The notes under the pieces: generated by a model
Told to the model about the DNA's origin: nothing
What the model saw: the letters and a program-made list of their open reading frames with translations, nothing else
The model's database searches: none
Assembly: GCA_027579435.1 (NCBI GenBank)
Contig: JANBPK010000781.1
Span: 52,297 to 116,296 of the forward strand
DNA length: 64,000 bases
Reading direction: 5' to 3'
Source of the DNA: Candolleomyces eurysporus
Lineage: Eukaryota > Basidiomycota > Agaricomycetes > Agaricales > Psathyrellaceae
Position numbers and translations under genes: made by a program
Part shown: positions 1 to 9,904 of the stretch, piece after piece
How the letters are laid out: each line of letters opens with the position of its first letter
Numbering within the stretch: the first letter of the stretch is position 1

Positions 1-2
1 AA

Positions 3-498
3 GGAGACGCTATGTGTTCCACTTCAATGGGTCGGCGCGGTGATGATCATCGTGATTCAACATTTGTTTGAGTGAGTTCTCAGTTACCTGCTTTGTATTT
101 CTTTCTCTTCTGAATACCAATTCCCCTAGTATGAAATGTATGTCGACAAATATGCCAGTCAGAGGAACCGAAGATCAATGTACGAGGTCAAGACTTTTTA
201 CGGGCAGATCGAGCATATCTGGACTGTCACCTTCCCTGACCCACAAGTACGGCAACAGCTTACCCTCTTTCAAGACACTGTCATTCTTGCCGCCATCCGA
301 CCCTGCATTCTCGATACCCAAGCCCAACCAGCGGGCCTTGATATCCATTTCTATTCTTCAATGGGCGCCCTGGATGTCGTTGATATTACCACAATTCAGT
401 GTTTGGTTGGGCAAGTTCCTCTCAGGAACAATAGATGGGCCATTGTTGACTGTCCACAGTGGGCTACTTGCCTGGGCAATAGGATTGGAGGACAATGA
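3..498 (+). pseudogene. 3' end of a transposon-type gene (partial, left edge)
   Basis: Two exons are visible. The first enters from the window edge and ends near 71 at a GTGAGT donor; the second runs 130-498 after a CCCCTAG acceptor and reads YEMYVDKYAS, FYGQIEHIW, then VVDITTIQCLVGQV and WAIVDCPQ before a stop. This layout (MYVDK, FYGQ, V-x-D-hydrophobic, C-L/V-x-G-R/Q, WAI-I/V-D) is what I remember as the C-terminal region of large basidiomycete transposon ORFs of the Tnp2/KDZ type. In the frame that suits the first exon (MCSTSMGRRG..., DSTFV) the last codon before the donor is TGA, where an Arg CGA would be expected, so this copy may be dead. Family assignment is inference; most of the gene is off the window. 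Confidence 0.5.
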
Positions 499-717
499 GA
501 ATGGCGACACAGCATGTATTACTGACTAGACTAATAGTAATTACTATGGTCTTCAAATGATATGAACTCTCAAATTCCCTCCAGCCATCCTTGGTTTTTG
601 TCGGCTGACCTTCAACCAGGAATAGGTTGCCTGTGGTTGCCGAGGGTACTTAAGGGGGCCAGTTGGGGGCCAAGAACGAAATCCATCATGCCACCAGCTT
701 CTTTCCGTCCATCAGCT

Positions 718-1022
718 GTTTCCGCTATCAACGTCCGCCTTTCCTATCTCCGCTCCATTTCCATTCTTCCACTCTCTCCATTTCCTTTGCTCCCCTTTCT
801 TCCTGCCCTTGCCTTCATGCCTTCCCTCATGCCGTTGTCCATACTTCGCTTATGCTGCGTCTGCCGATAGTTGTTTCCGCTATCAACGTCTGCCTTTCCT
901 ATCTCCGCTCCATTTCCATTCTTCCACTCTCCATTTCCTTCACTCCCCTTTCTTCTGGGCCTTTGGTTTCATCCCTTCCCTCATGCTGTTGTCCATACTT
1001 CGCTTGTGCCGTATCTGCCGAT
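718..1022. repeat. Two-copy direct tandem repeat, 155 bp period
   Basis: A pyrimidine-rich unit beginning GTTTCCGCTATCAACGTC starts at 718 and again at 873, each ending in CTGCCGATA. The copies differ by substitutions and small indels. An N follows in a C run at 1029. Overlapping open frames here are low-complexity and not taken as genes. The rest of 499-1100 shows nothing else. Confidence 0.85.
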
Positions 1023-1102
1023 ACCCCCNTCTTTTACCAACCTTTCACTGTCCGCCCCTCATAAGCACCAACACCGTCTCAAGGAGTATAATAACCTCCG
1101 TT

Positions 1103-1414
1103 GATGTGCAGGTAGCGAACTAGGGCGCTCTAACAACCAAACTATAGAACTAAAACACACACACAACCACAACAACACAACACACCAAATACCTTTGTGA
1201 AGATAGAGGCGGGCAAGGGGTATAGGTAAAAGCTCTAAGTCTAGTTGACAGAGGCTTCTAGGACTCTTCTTGTACAATTGCAAGTTCAAGGGGGAGCTAA
1301 GGCTCAACCAGCAACGATAGAAATGCTTCACAAAGTGACTTTGCTAACGCACGGTAGGGTTCGAGATACGACGGATAACTTTGCAAACAGAGGACACGGC
1401 CTCAAGCAACTTTA
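1103..1414 (+). repeat. Tandem repeat unit 1, left part (split by E1)
   Basis: This begins GATGTGCAGGTAGC and includes a CA-rich tract and TTCGAGATACGACGG. The unit continues on the far side of E1 at 6601-6710, so E1 inserted into it at a TA. A complete second unit follows at 6711-7134. Confidence 0.8.
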
Positions 1415-1600
1415 CAGCAATTCGCGGAACATAGGGCGCAAGCCCAAATTTCGCCAAATTCGGCTCAAACTGATGTGCACGCAGCCAGCTGGCCCTGCGC
1501 TGCAATGTTTGTCTCATATCTCCTGCAGTTCGTATCGTACAGACATGAAATTACTACCATTGTAATCGCGTTGATGAGAGGAACAAGAATATATATAAAA
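1415..1600 (+). repeat. E1 left terminal inverted repeat
   Basis: It matches the reverse complement of 6411-6598 over about 186 bp with a handful of substitutions, mostly transitions (for example GCGCAAGCCC against GCGCGAGCCC). The inner end holds an AT-rich TATA-like tract about 100 bp before the accessory gene ATG. Confidence 0.9.
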
Positions 1601-1602
1601 TT
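1589..1602 (+). promoter_or_regulatory. TATA-like box in the E1 left TIR
   Basis: AATATATATAAAAT lies about 100 bp upstream of the accessory ATG at 1701. The mirror copy in the right TIR faces the transposase. Confidence 0.45.
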
Positions 1603-1700
1603 TGTTGTAAATGTTGATTCTAGTCTGGTCACCACTCAATAGTCATTGTGCAACGTCACATTTGGCTTACGCAGCTTCTTTCTCTCGTACTCCTTTCATC

Positions 1701-3749
1701 ATGAAGCCCAAAAAATCTCAAAAGGATGCTGGGGGCACCACAAAACCTCCACCTCGTTGTTCTAGCCACAAACAGAAAACCAAAGAGCAAGCAGCGCCAG
1801 CCGCACTGTTGAAGATCAAGATTCCGGGCGGGGGGGGTTACCAAACCAGCAGCTGCCGATGCTGTCAATGCCGCCACGGATACCGTTATCACTCCTGATG
1901 GAAAAGGCTCAGGTACTGGTTCAACCCTGCAGTCTCACACAGATGGGATAGATGGGCAAAGGATTGTAAAGGCTGCGGAGCAAGGTGCGTCATGTGTCCT
2001 GGACCAGTTTGGGCATCTGAATTCATTTTCGCTCCAGAAAAGCCTTAGACTTGCTCTCAAAATGGCCTTATGATGACCCGTTCTACTATGACCCCGACTA
2101 TGACCCGATGCAGCAGCCACCACAGAGCCCTGGAGGGACCTCCGAAGCTACCCAAGATGACAGCATCATTCCACCTTCTGGTGATGATTCCGAGATTGAA
2201 GTTGTTGCTCACCAAAAGCGGAAAGATCGCTCCAATTCATTGGTCCAGGATCCGGATGGTGGTGCTGCCCTCTCAAGTGACAAGGACCTGCCCAAGAAGG
2301 TTGTGCCCTCTAAATCACAGCATCAAGCAACTAAACGTCCTCGCAAATCCACTCTGGATACATCCGTTAACCGCCAAACAAATGAACAGGAACCCGACTC
2401 ACGTATGTCACACTCTGATTCGGATCGGATACTTGACAAGTGAGCTTAGTTTGACTCTAGCAAACCTAATCTTTCTTGTGCCTCAGTACATCTCAGAGAC
2501 ATCACGTCGGCTGACTCTGGCTGCTAACACCACTTTTGGTGAGGCACAAGAAGAGATGTACAACCTGATAGGGTGCCAGGATGTGAAAGTGAAGCCTGAC
2601 CTTTCATACAAGCTTGCCACTGCCACAGTCAAGGCCAAGTCAATCGCTCTCAATTCCGACGAGGACTGGGTTGGACTGTTGGAGGACATCAATCAGGGCG
2701 GCAATAAACAGAAGAAATCCCCCCTTCCAATTTCAATCTTTGTTGAAGAGAAGGTAGGCAACTTCTTGTATTTCTCTTCAGCAATACTGAAATCAGAGTT
2801 ATTTAGTATCTTGCATCACTCCGTGTCTATCGAGGAGCGGCATCAAAGACAGCAAGTGCAGGCTCTTCCAAAGCAAAGAAAGGCAAAGTTCCATTGATGG
2901 ATTTGGATGGAGGTGATGAAGACGATGGAGGTAGTGGTGATCCTTCTATCCACGAGAAAGAGTCGAAAGCCCTCGAACAGCTTGATGCAGTTTTGAATGG
3001 GTGTCAGAAGTGTGGACCAGGTGTCTCATGCAAAATTGCGGTTGATGGCTCACATGTTATGTTGACCTTTCAACAGCGTCAGGCATGGTCAATTGCGTTG
3101 GTATGTGATATTAGCTATTTACACTTGTTATAACTACTAAGCCCTTGAATATCAGGCACATGGAACATCGGGTGTTACATTACAAACACCACCAAGGTCA
3201 AATCAGTTCCGAATGTTTTTCAAAGACCTTGTCAAGGAAGAACCAGTTACGGCGAGCTCAGCACAAGCGTCAGCTCCACAAGGACTTGGAGGAGGGATTG
3301 ACACTACAGCTATGACCACAGTGGCAGGAACCATGGCTGGTATGATGATGGGGATGTCTAACATCTTTGGTGGTGGGCCATGGATGATGCCACCTCCTGG
3401 TCACCCTCCACAAGCTGCACCAGCCTTTCCACCTACTCCAACTCCTTTCAAGGCCCTCAAATATGATCACCTTCTTTCAAGTCCCCCAACCGAACCTGAT
3501 TCTGCTGCATACCCCCTTATCTCCGATTTCTTTCAACAACTCGACCAAATGGATGCAACAGGCAGCCGGAACCTGTCTCAATACTTGAAGACGTTCCTGG
3601 AAGAAGACTTCTTCTATATCAATGAACTGGCTGACTACTCGGAGGATAAGTTGGTTGACGTTTTCAAAATGTCGCGTGGCAATGCTCGCTTTTTCTGCCA
3701 AGCTCTTGCAAAAGAAATGAAGAAAGTACGCCGGGAGTTTCGTAAGTAG
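1701..3749 (+). CDS. E1 accessory protein, Cys-motif plus SAM-like domain
   Basis: Five exons can be placed: 1701-1984, 2049-2402, 2497-2753, 2807-3100 and 3156-3749, all with GT-AG introns of 50-95 bp. They join in frame to about 593 aa only if the run of eight G at about 1830-1837 has one G too many; as written the frame breaks there, which may be a homopolymer error. Order along the protein: Lys-rich N-terminus, an acidic/polar linker, a globular segment (LTLAANTTFGEA to ISIFVEEK), an acidic patch, a cysteine motif (CQKCGPGVSC, GSHVMLTF, QAWSIALAHG, TPPRSNQF), a Met/Pro-rich linker, and a C-terminal helical segment (YPLISDFFQQLD to FFCQALAKEMKKV) that resembles a SAM domain. The E2 gene at 61573-62967 has the same layout up to the Cys motif. 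Function unknown; its conserved partnership with a transposase suggests a role in transposition or its control. Confidence 0.75.
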
Positions 3750-3778
3750 AATTACCAACATGTACTCTAGCAGTAGTT

Positions 3779-6284
3779 CTACATATACCCTGAATGGTGA
3801 AACCAACCCTTACAATCCGACACACTGACTTGATCCAATGCTTCATAAAGGAAAAGGTAAGGATCAGCAGGCTTGCCTGTTTCAGCAATCATTCGAAAGG
3901 CTGCTCCATGGCGGCGGATGTAATGCTTGATGAATGAAAAGAACTCCTCAATTGGATTGAGGTCTGGGGAGTAGGGTGGTAGATAGACAAGCCGAATACC
4001 CCTTCCAGATGCAATGTAAGTACAACATCCTAAATGTTCAGATAAATGAGCATATAGCACACCTTTCCTCACACATCTCCTCTACACCAGGAACATGGTG
4101 AATGCGACAATTATCCACAACCAGAACACTCTTTGGGGCAGGGTAAGGGTTCATCTCTTGCAGAAGACCTTCAAGCCATTCCAAGAAATGCTCGCCATTG
4201 TATGAGCCCTCTTTTATATGGCTATAAATAATGCCGTTGATGGTTATGGCTGGAAGGAGTGAATAGCTATGTGAAAGTTTTAAAAATACCTTCAAGCACT
4301 TGAATAAAACACACACCGTGTTCCTTGTACAAAGCAGCAGCGTTTACATGCGCGGAGCTTCCTGGAGCACCATCCGTTCGTGCAGTATGTTGTCAGAACA
4401 TTGACCGCAGACTCGTCTGCACAAACAATATATTCAGGCGGGTATTGGCCTATTTCAAGTGCATATTCATGTTGTGCTTGCTCAGAGCGCTCTGAGGCCA
4501 CACGCTGATACGACCGCGTTGGTTTTAGCGAATATAAGTTCAATTTTCGCGATAATAAACTATAAAGATGATGCGGTCTGAGTCTCTAAGTACAAGAATA
4601 ACTATGCTATCGATAAGGTTCACGCGGCTTGAGAGGGAAAAGAGTTAGTACTACGACTCTAGGGACACGAGAGTTGAAGCTACTCAAGGCTGTCAACTTG
4701 AAGCCGCCCCAGTTGTATTATACCCTGACCAGGAGAAGCCACTTTAGTTGACGCCGTGCTAAAAGTCAGGCGGCTCGACTGAAGCGGCTTGAGAAAAGTC
4801 ATATACCTTTGCAACGCAACTGTCAGGACTCTCAGGCGGCACTACCAGAGAAGTTCAGAAATCAGGCGGCTTCATATTCATCGAGTACAAGTGCTGGAGC
4901 GGCACGAAGGGTCTTTCGAAACGACGAAGTCCATGGCTGGTGGCGCGGCTGGGTGGCTGTGATAAACTCCGACGCGGCGCAAGGAACTGAAGCGGCTCGA
5001 GTCCTGAGTCAAGGGAATGACCAGACCGACCGTTGGCATCGGGTGAAAAGGTGCAGGTGATGCCGGGTGAGGCAACCGTACCTGTCCAAGCGGCTTGAGA
5101 CTAGCAACGAGAGTAGGGGACGCGGAGCAAGGATGCCCGTCCACTCTCGATCATCAGTCGGCATCTCACGCGGCTTCACCAGAAAGGAAATGGTGATCTA
5201 AATTTGGCGTTCAGAGGCGCGCCTGACTCGCACGGCTACAATCTTGGCGTGGCCTCTACCAATACCCGGTTCTATTTTCTCTTTATCTTTTGCTTGGACT
5301 CTTATTATTGGCTATGACTTGTCTATCACATGTGTCTTTCTATCTATTTTTACGCGGCTCGAAGTAGTATATATACACGCTAACTACTGACTCGAGCGGC
5401 ATCATCGTATCATTGTTGTTTTATCTTTACTTGCGTTTTATCGACGAATCTATCAAGCTTTTCTGCTTATATTTCACACGGTGTGAACTATCAGTTTTAA
5501 TCTTGGAACTTAGGAACTTAAGCAGTCATAAGGCTTGACTACTTGGGAATAGGAATCACACTAGTTGTGCGTTAGGGTACTTCTAGTTCAGTGGAGTGTA
5601 TCAAAGAGAGAACCAGAGAACTTAGTATTCTTAATTCACTCTATAACCCCCACAAACTCGCACTTTGACTTTCGTGCGGCCTGACTCGCACACCGCGTGA
5701 CTACATACAGCTTGTATACAGGTTGTGGTTGGTGTTTTGTGTGTGTGTTTCTGAGCTCGGCAGCACCGATCTCATCAACGCAAAAGCTGAAAGGAGTTCT
5801 GTAAGGGCCTTGAGCGCATGGGGCAACTGAAAATATGACACACCTTCTTTGAGCTCAGTCCAAGCCTATGCAGCGTACGAGAAAGTGTTGCAATAGAGAC
5901 CTTGAGCCCATGAGTCTCCTCTAACTGGTGCTGAATTTCATCCAGGTAGAGGTCTGGGCTGTGGTCCAGCAACGCAAGGACATACTGCCAGCAAAGCAAT
6001 GAGATGTAAGAATTGGTTCAGAACTTCAACAGGCTCAAGTATCACTCACCTCGCAATGCTCTGGCTTNCAAAAGACAAGTTCTTTCACCTTTCCAGCCCA
6101 AGCACACTTTGCCAGTGTCATCCCAAACTTTGACAACACGTTGGACAACACGCAGTGGCATGTCGAGATCAATAGCAATCTCTGTGGTTGTCTTGTGGAG
6201 TACCTGGTGTTGATAGATGACCCGGCGCTTCAGATCGTTGGAATATCGTTGCCTTTGGGGAATAAATGGTTTTTTTTGAGGCAT
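3779..6284 (-). pseudogene. E1 IS630/Tc1-like DDE transposase, split by solo LTR
   Basis: Reading on the reverse strand, exon 1 (6284-6050) encodes a basic N-terminus and helix-turn-helix (TEIAIDLDMPLRVVQRVVKV). Exon 2 (5984-5844, 141 bp) encodes HSPDLYLDEIQHQLEE. Exon 3 starts at 5786 and is cut by the LTR; after it come the catalytic parts: VCADESAVN (first Asp), VVDNCRIHH (second Asp) and YLPPYSPDLNPIEEFF (Glu), with further short introns, ending GWFHHSGYM. Removing the LTR and one ACGC duplication rejoins the frame exactly, and dropping the N at 6067 corrects exon 1. The exon 2 length and both flanking intron positions match the E2 transposase. It was therefore probably functional before the LTR landed. 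The host role is mobilisation of E1 by cut and paste at TA. Confidence 0.85.
4506..5777 (+). mobile_element. Solo LTR of the 47-64 kb retrotransposon family
   Basis: It starts TGATACGACCG and ends CGATCTCATCA, like the reverse complement of the LTR at 47021-48308, and has nearly the same length (1272 against 1288 bp). The target duplication is 4 bp, ACGC, at 4502-4505 and 5778-5781. It contains at least four copies of GCGGCTYGAG (4624, 4784, 4992, 5090) and several partial ones. Internal open frames such as 4809-5060 are not considered genes. It most likely arose by LTR-LTR recombination. Confidence 0.9.
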
Positions 6285-6410
6285 AACAGCAAGGATTGAA
6301 AGCGATGGTGGATTGGTGGTGAGAGAAGAAGAGAAGGAGCCTGAACGATGGTCCTCTCTGTTTTCCACGGTGTGAATCCATTTGGGGAGGTAGGTTGGAG
6401 CTATGTTATG

Positions 6411-6598
6411 CAAAATTTATATATTCTTGTTCCTCTCATCAACGCAATTACAATGGTATTAATTTCATGTCTGTACAATACAAACTGCAGGAGATATGAG
6501 ACAAACATTGCGCCGCAGGGCCAGCTGGCTGCGCGCGCATCAGTTTGAGCCGAATTTGGCGAAATTTGGGCTCGCGCCCTATGTTCCGCGAATTGCTG
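6411..6598 (-). repeat. E1 right terminal inverted repeat
   Basis: This is the inverse of 1415-1600. Its inner end (6411-6425, reverse strand) has an ATATATAAATTTT tract about 130 bp before the transposase ATG at 6284. Confidence 0.9.
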
Positions 6599-6600
6599 TA

Positions 6601-6710
6601 ACACAAGAACAATTCGATAAATGCAAGCGACACGACTCTGATTGACTTCGCAAACTTAAACACTCTTTTCTCGATAACAGATCGCTCTCGTAGATTCCTG
6701 GGAACACGGT
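6601..6710 (+). repeat. Tandem repeat unit 1, right part
   Basis: This continues the unit begun at 1103-1414 and ends GGGAACACGGT, directly followed by unit 2. Together the two parts make about 422 bp. Confidence 0.8.
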
Positions 6711-7134
6711 GATGTGCAGGTAGCAAACTAGGGCGCTCTAACAACCAAACTATAGAACTATATCACACACACACAACCACAACAACACAACACACCAAAT
6801 GCCTTCGTGAAGATAGAGGCGGGCAAGGGGTATAGGTAAAAGCTCTAAGTCTGGTCGACAGAGGCTTCTAGAACTCTTCTTGTACAATCGCAAGTTCGAG
6901 GGGGAGCTAAGGCTCAACCAGCAACGATAGAAATGCTTCACGAAGTGACTTCGCTAACACACGGTAGGGTTCGAGATATGACGGATAACTTTGCGAACAG
7001 AGGACACGGCCTCAAGCAACTTTAATGCAAGAACGATTTGATAAATGCAAGCGACACGGCTCTGATTGACTTTGCAAACTTAAACGCTCTTCTCTCAATA
7101 ACAGACGGCTCTCATAGATTCCTGGGAACACGGT
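6711..7134 (+). repeat. Tandem repeat unit 2 (complete)
   Basis: A 424 bp copy of the unit, uninterrupted, reading CAACTTTAATGCAAG where unit 1 holds E1. It shows what the E1 target looked like. Origin unknown; an LTR of another element is possible but no internal region is recognised. Confidence 0.8.
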
Positions 7135-8265
7135 CCCAACGCGAAATACAAATGTTAGCTACCCGCTAATGCTATAATAGATAAAACAGAGACATAGATA
7201 TAGGCAATTATTGTTTGGCAATCAGGCAGAGAAACAAATAGATGACAGAGACAGAGAGAGATAAGAAACACAATCACATGAGGGTATCGAAGGCCAAGAG
7301 TTGAGTCTCGAACTTTAGAACACAGCCCAGGCGCTTCGCGAACCTGTTCTGGACGCGGCTGTTGTCGAGTCTGCATGGATATTCACCAAGGATTGCTTCC
7401 AGAGAGCGCGCCCTTCCGTTTGCGCACCTAATCCGACGAATTGATCCGAATTTTGGGTGCTTGGCTCCACCAAGCCACACTGCTTCACTACTCTGCTGAC
7501 TCCTTCTATCTCTTGGCTATGGACAGGCTGACTGAGCTTCGGGTAGATGACCACATAAGCTTTAGTCTTGCTTTCCGGTTTTCTGTACAGGTTCACGAAC
7601 TTCGGACGATCCTCCGAAGCTCATCAACTAACGCCGATACCTTCCAAAGATGGTAAGGTCAGCGCTTATTGACCTGACAGATCAATGATCATGTTCTCAA
7701 AGCCATCGGCTACTTCACGAAGACCTCCACTTAGCAATGTCAGGGCGAATTCCCTTGTAGTACGCATAACTCCCACTGATATCGTCCCTCGCCAGGTCAG
7801 GCATATCAGGTAGCTTTGATTCTAGTTGTAGCTGTTTCAGATGCGTTCACAAGGCCTTCACAAACTTAAAGTACCGTTGTAGAACCGTCTTACTTGTCTT
7901 TCTTGTCTCTGCTAGGTAGTCTGCTTAGTTGGCAGCCAGGGAAAGCTCCAACTCTATAGTTCCCAACTTCACAAAGATCTTCTTTACACATAAGTCAGTT
8001 CACGAACATTAAGAACAAGTTTGCAAATTTTATAGGGTGTTCGTGCATTCGGCGCATCACCATGCCTTGTGCCTACATCGTCATTAAGGCAATGGCGTAC
8101 CATGCTGCTGTACGGACCTATTACACAGGCCACTCATCCAGATGTCACTGGTGAGACAATGATAATTCACTACTTTCATATCGATTAACCCCTCACGCAG
8201 ACAAAGCAATCACTAGAAAAGCTATCGAAATAGTCATCACTGAGTTCAGCGTCGTGCTAATTGAA
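7135..8265. other. No convincing gene
   Basis: This stretch has short overlapping reverse-strand frames (for example 7315-7596), none with recognisable motifs or good splice structure, and a GA-rich simple tract near 7240-7270. It may be decayed transposon sequence. Confidence 0.5.
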
Positions 8266-8274
8266 ATTTGGTCC

Positions 8275-9234
8275 TAGTCTCGGTTTTCCCAGCCTCTCCT
8301 GATTGAGCGATGTCCTAAACAGGACTTCCCATCGTGAGAGTCTGGGCTCTTACCAAGGAAGAAAAGGAGGGGTCGAACTTTGGTCACCTCAGTCGTGCTC
8401 GGGCATCGCCTGACGCCTTATGTAGCCCCCGAACGATGGCGTCAATGCATCTTATCGTCTTAAATCTAGATCTTACACTCTCCGTCCGCCATGAACTCGT
8501 ACAACACTCGTCGCTGGGAGGCTGGATTATCATTTGGTGATGATTTCGTGGTGCCATATGATGCAGTTGGCAGCCTGGACTTGAAAGTTGTGCAATGCCT
8601 CATTACACTTTAGAATCCCGATGCTCTGAGCCAATGTATTCCATTCTTCACTCCAAGAGGTTCTAGAGGCGATAGGGAAGGGGTTGGAGCAAGAGCGAGA
8701 GGATTTTTCTGGTGTTTTCCGCGTTGTTTGAGGGCGTAGGGTGTGTGAGACGGTGTCTGAGGCTTCGTGATGAAACCATTAGAAAATGTCGGCCGGTTCT
8801 TCTTTTCAGACAGAGGAGGGCAAGGTGCAGTCAATGAGATGTTTTGTAGAGTCGGTATAGGTGTCCGCAAGGTTGAAGGAGTGGAGAATAGGGCAAGGGG
8901 AGAGGGAAGAGTGGCTTGTCGTGCACCCTTGGATGGTGTAGGGGCCACGGTGCCATTTTTATCCCAGGTTGAGGGCAGCTTCCGCTTTTTCGCAGTCTTG
9001 TGGGTCAAAGGAGTGTGTAATTCCATATTATAGGTGTTTAGAATAAGTTTATTGCGTGCTGGAGCACGAAAGCATGGTAATTAGTGGAGGAGACGCGACG
9101 CGATGCCCGAGCACGACCGAGGCGACCAAAGTTTGACCCCTCCTTTTCTTCCTTGGTAAGAGCCCAGACTCTCACGATGGGAAGTCCTGTTTAGGACGTC
9201 ACTCAATCAGGAGAGGCTGGGAAAACCGAGACTA
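8275..9234. mobile_element. 960 bp Mutator-like non-autonomous element
   Basis: The ends are TAGTCTCGGTTTTCCC and its inverse. About 136 bp match between 8275-8410 and the reverse complement of 9099-9234. The flanks carry a perfect 9 bp repeat, ATTTGGTCC, at 8266-8274 and 9235-9243. Long TIRs with a 9 bp target duplication fit the Mutator/MULE superfamily. No transposase is inside, only one small open frame on the reverse strand. Superfamily is inferred from TIR and duplication length. Confidence 0.85.
8610..9026 (-). CDS. 138 aa ORF inside the Mutator-like element
   Basis: An uninterrupted ATG-to-stop frame of 138 codons occupies most of the interior between the TIRs. The product starts MELHTPLTHKTAKKRK and is rich in Pro, Thr, Ser and Lys, with no domain I recognise and no predicted membrane segment. 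It could be the truncated N-terminal part of a lost element protein, or a chance frame kept open because the element is young. The antisense frame 8767-9033 is probably its shadow. Expression is unproven. Confidence 0.35.
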   Translation of the reverse strand: MELHTPLTHKTAKKRKLPSTWDKNGTVAPTPSKGARQATLPSPLALFSTPSTLRTPIPTLQNISLTAPCPPLSEKKNRPTFSNGFITKPQTPSHTPYALKQRGKHQKNPLALAPTPSLSPLEPLGVKNGIHWLRASGF

Positions 9235-9351
9235 ATTTGGTCCGCAATACATGGCTCGTTTGATCTGGAAAATTGGGATTTGACATGGTTTGCCACTCCT
9301 TTCAACTACTTTCAAATTTGCTAACATGCATCTCTTAGGGTCAAAGCTGCC

Positions 9352-9904
9352 ATTTTGGAACGAATAGCGGTCTTGATGAAGAATGGGTACCCATACTCAA
9401 TGATGGAAGACAACAATCAGTATCACGATTTCACCTGTGAGTTAATAATTGTTAATAATTGGTATCATCCTCGCTCATCTTGACATCCCTATTTGCTAGG
9501 GTACATCATCCATTGTCGCACTATGGACGTCGTAGCAGCAGAGGAAGGCATCACCACCCAGGAACTCAATGCTCATCTCTGGAGCCAACCGATGAAAGCA
9601 ACCTGTTCCACCGTCCACGGGATAAGGTAAGTCGTCTCGCAAGTTCCACTCTCAATAGCAATCTCACACGCCGCAGGTTGCTACCACTCGTGTTCTAGAG
9701 GAAAAATGCTATCCATACACTGGATTCAAATCCTCTCATAGGGTCAGGGAAGAGGTCGGTCACTCTTCATGGAAGCAGACCCATTTTACCGACGTACAGC
9801 CCAGCCTGTTCGTGCAGAAGCAGAATCGTGTCGTAGTTTCCACTAGTCCTGCCATCAGTGGATCGCTATGCAGAGACGGCATCGAGATATCTGATGTCAT
9901 TTAA
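9352..9904 (+). pseudogene. Decayed spliced gene, 3' part
   Basis: An exon-like segment begins after TCTTAGG at about 9352 and reads VKAAILERIAVLMKNG then YSMMEDNNQYHDF, ending at a GTGAGTT donor (about 9438). A TTTGCTAG acceptor (about 9499) opens a second segment, a GTAAGTC donor follows near 9628 and a CGCAG acceptor near 9677, after which one frame stays open to TAA at 9904. The frames do not join cleanly across the first intron with the best splice sites, so it is treated as degenerate. The 5' part is missing; the Mutator-like element lies just upstream and may have cut it. Family not recognised. Confidence 0.4.

Larger units (their letters stand above)
1415..6598. mobile_element. E1: IS630/Tc1-like transposon with accessory gene
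   Basis: The element is 5184 bp, starts CAGCAATTCGCGGAAC and ends with its inverse, with TA on both sides (1413-1414 and 6599-6600), the expected target duplication of the IS630/Tc1/mariner superfamily. Terminal inverted repeats are about 186 bp. Inside are two convergent spliced genes: an accessory protein at 1701-3749 (+) and a DDE transposase at 6284-3779 (-), with their stop codons only about 30 bp apart. A 1.27 kb solo LTR with its duplication sits in the transposase, so the original element was about 3.9 kb. The architecture is the same as E2 at 60132-63263. Confidence 0.9.

Noticed and set aside
718..1022. CRISPR-like or short-repeat array
   Set aside because: Only two long units, no spacers, and a eukaryotic context.
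663..1104. Overlapping ORFs in the CT-rich repeat
   Set aside because: Low-complexity frames produced by a tandem pyrimidine-rich repeat and an N.
4809..5144. ORFs within the solo LTR
   Set aside because: Short overlapping frames on both strands in LTR sequence; the corresponding frames are not seen in the LTR at 47021-48308.
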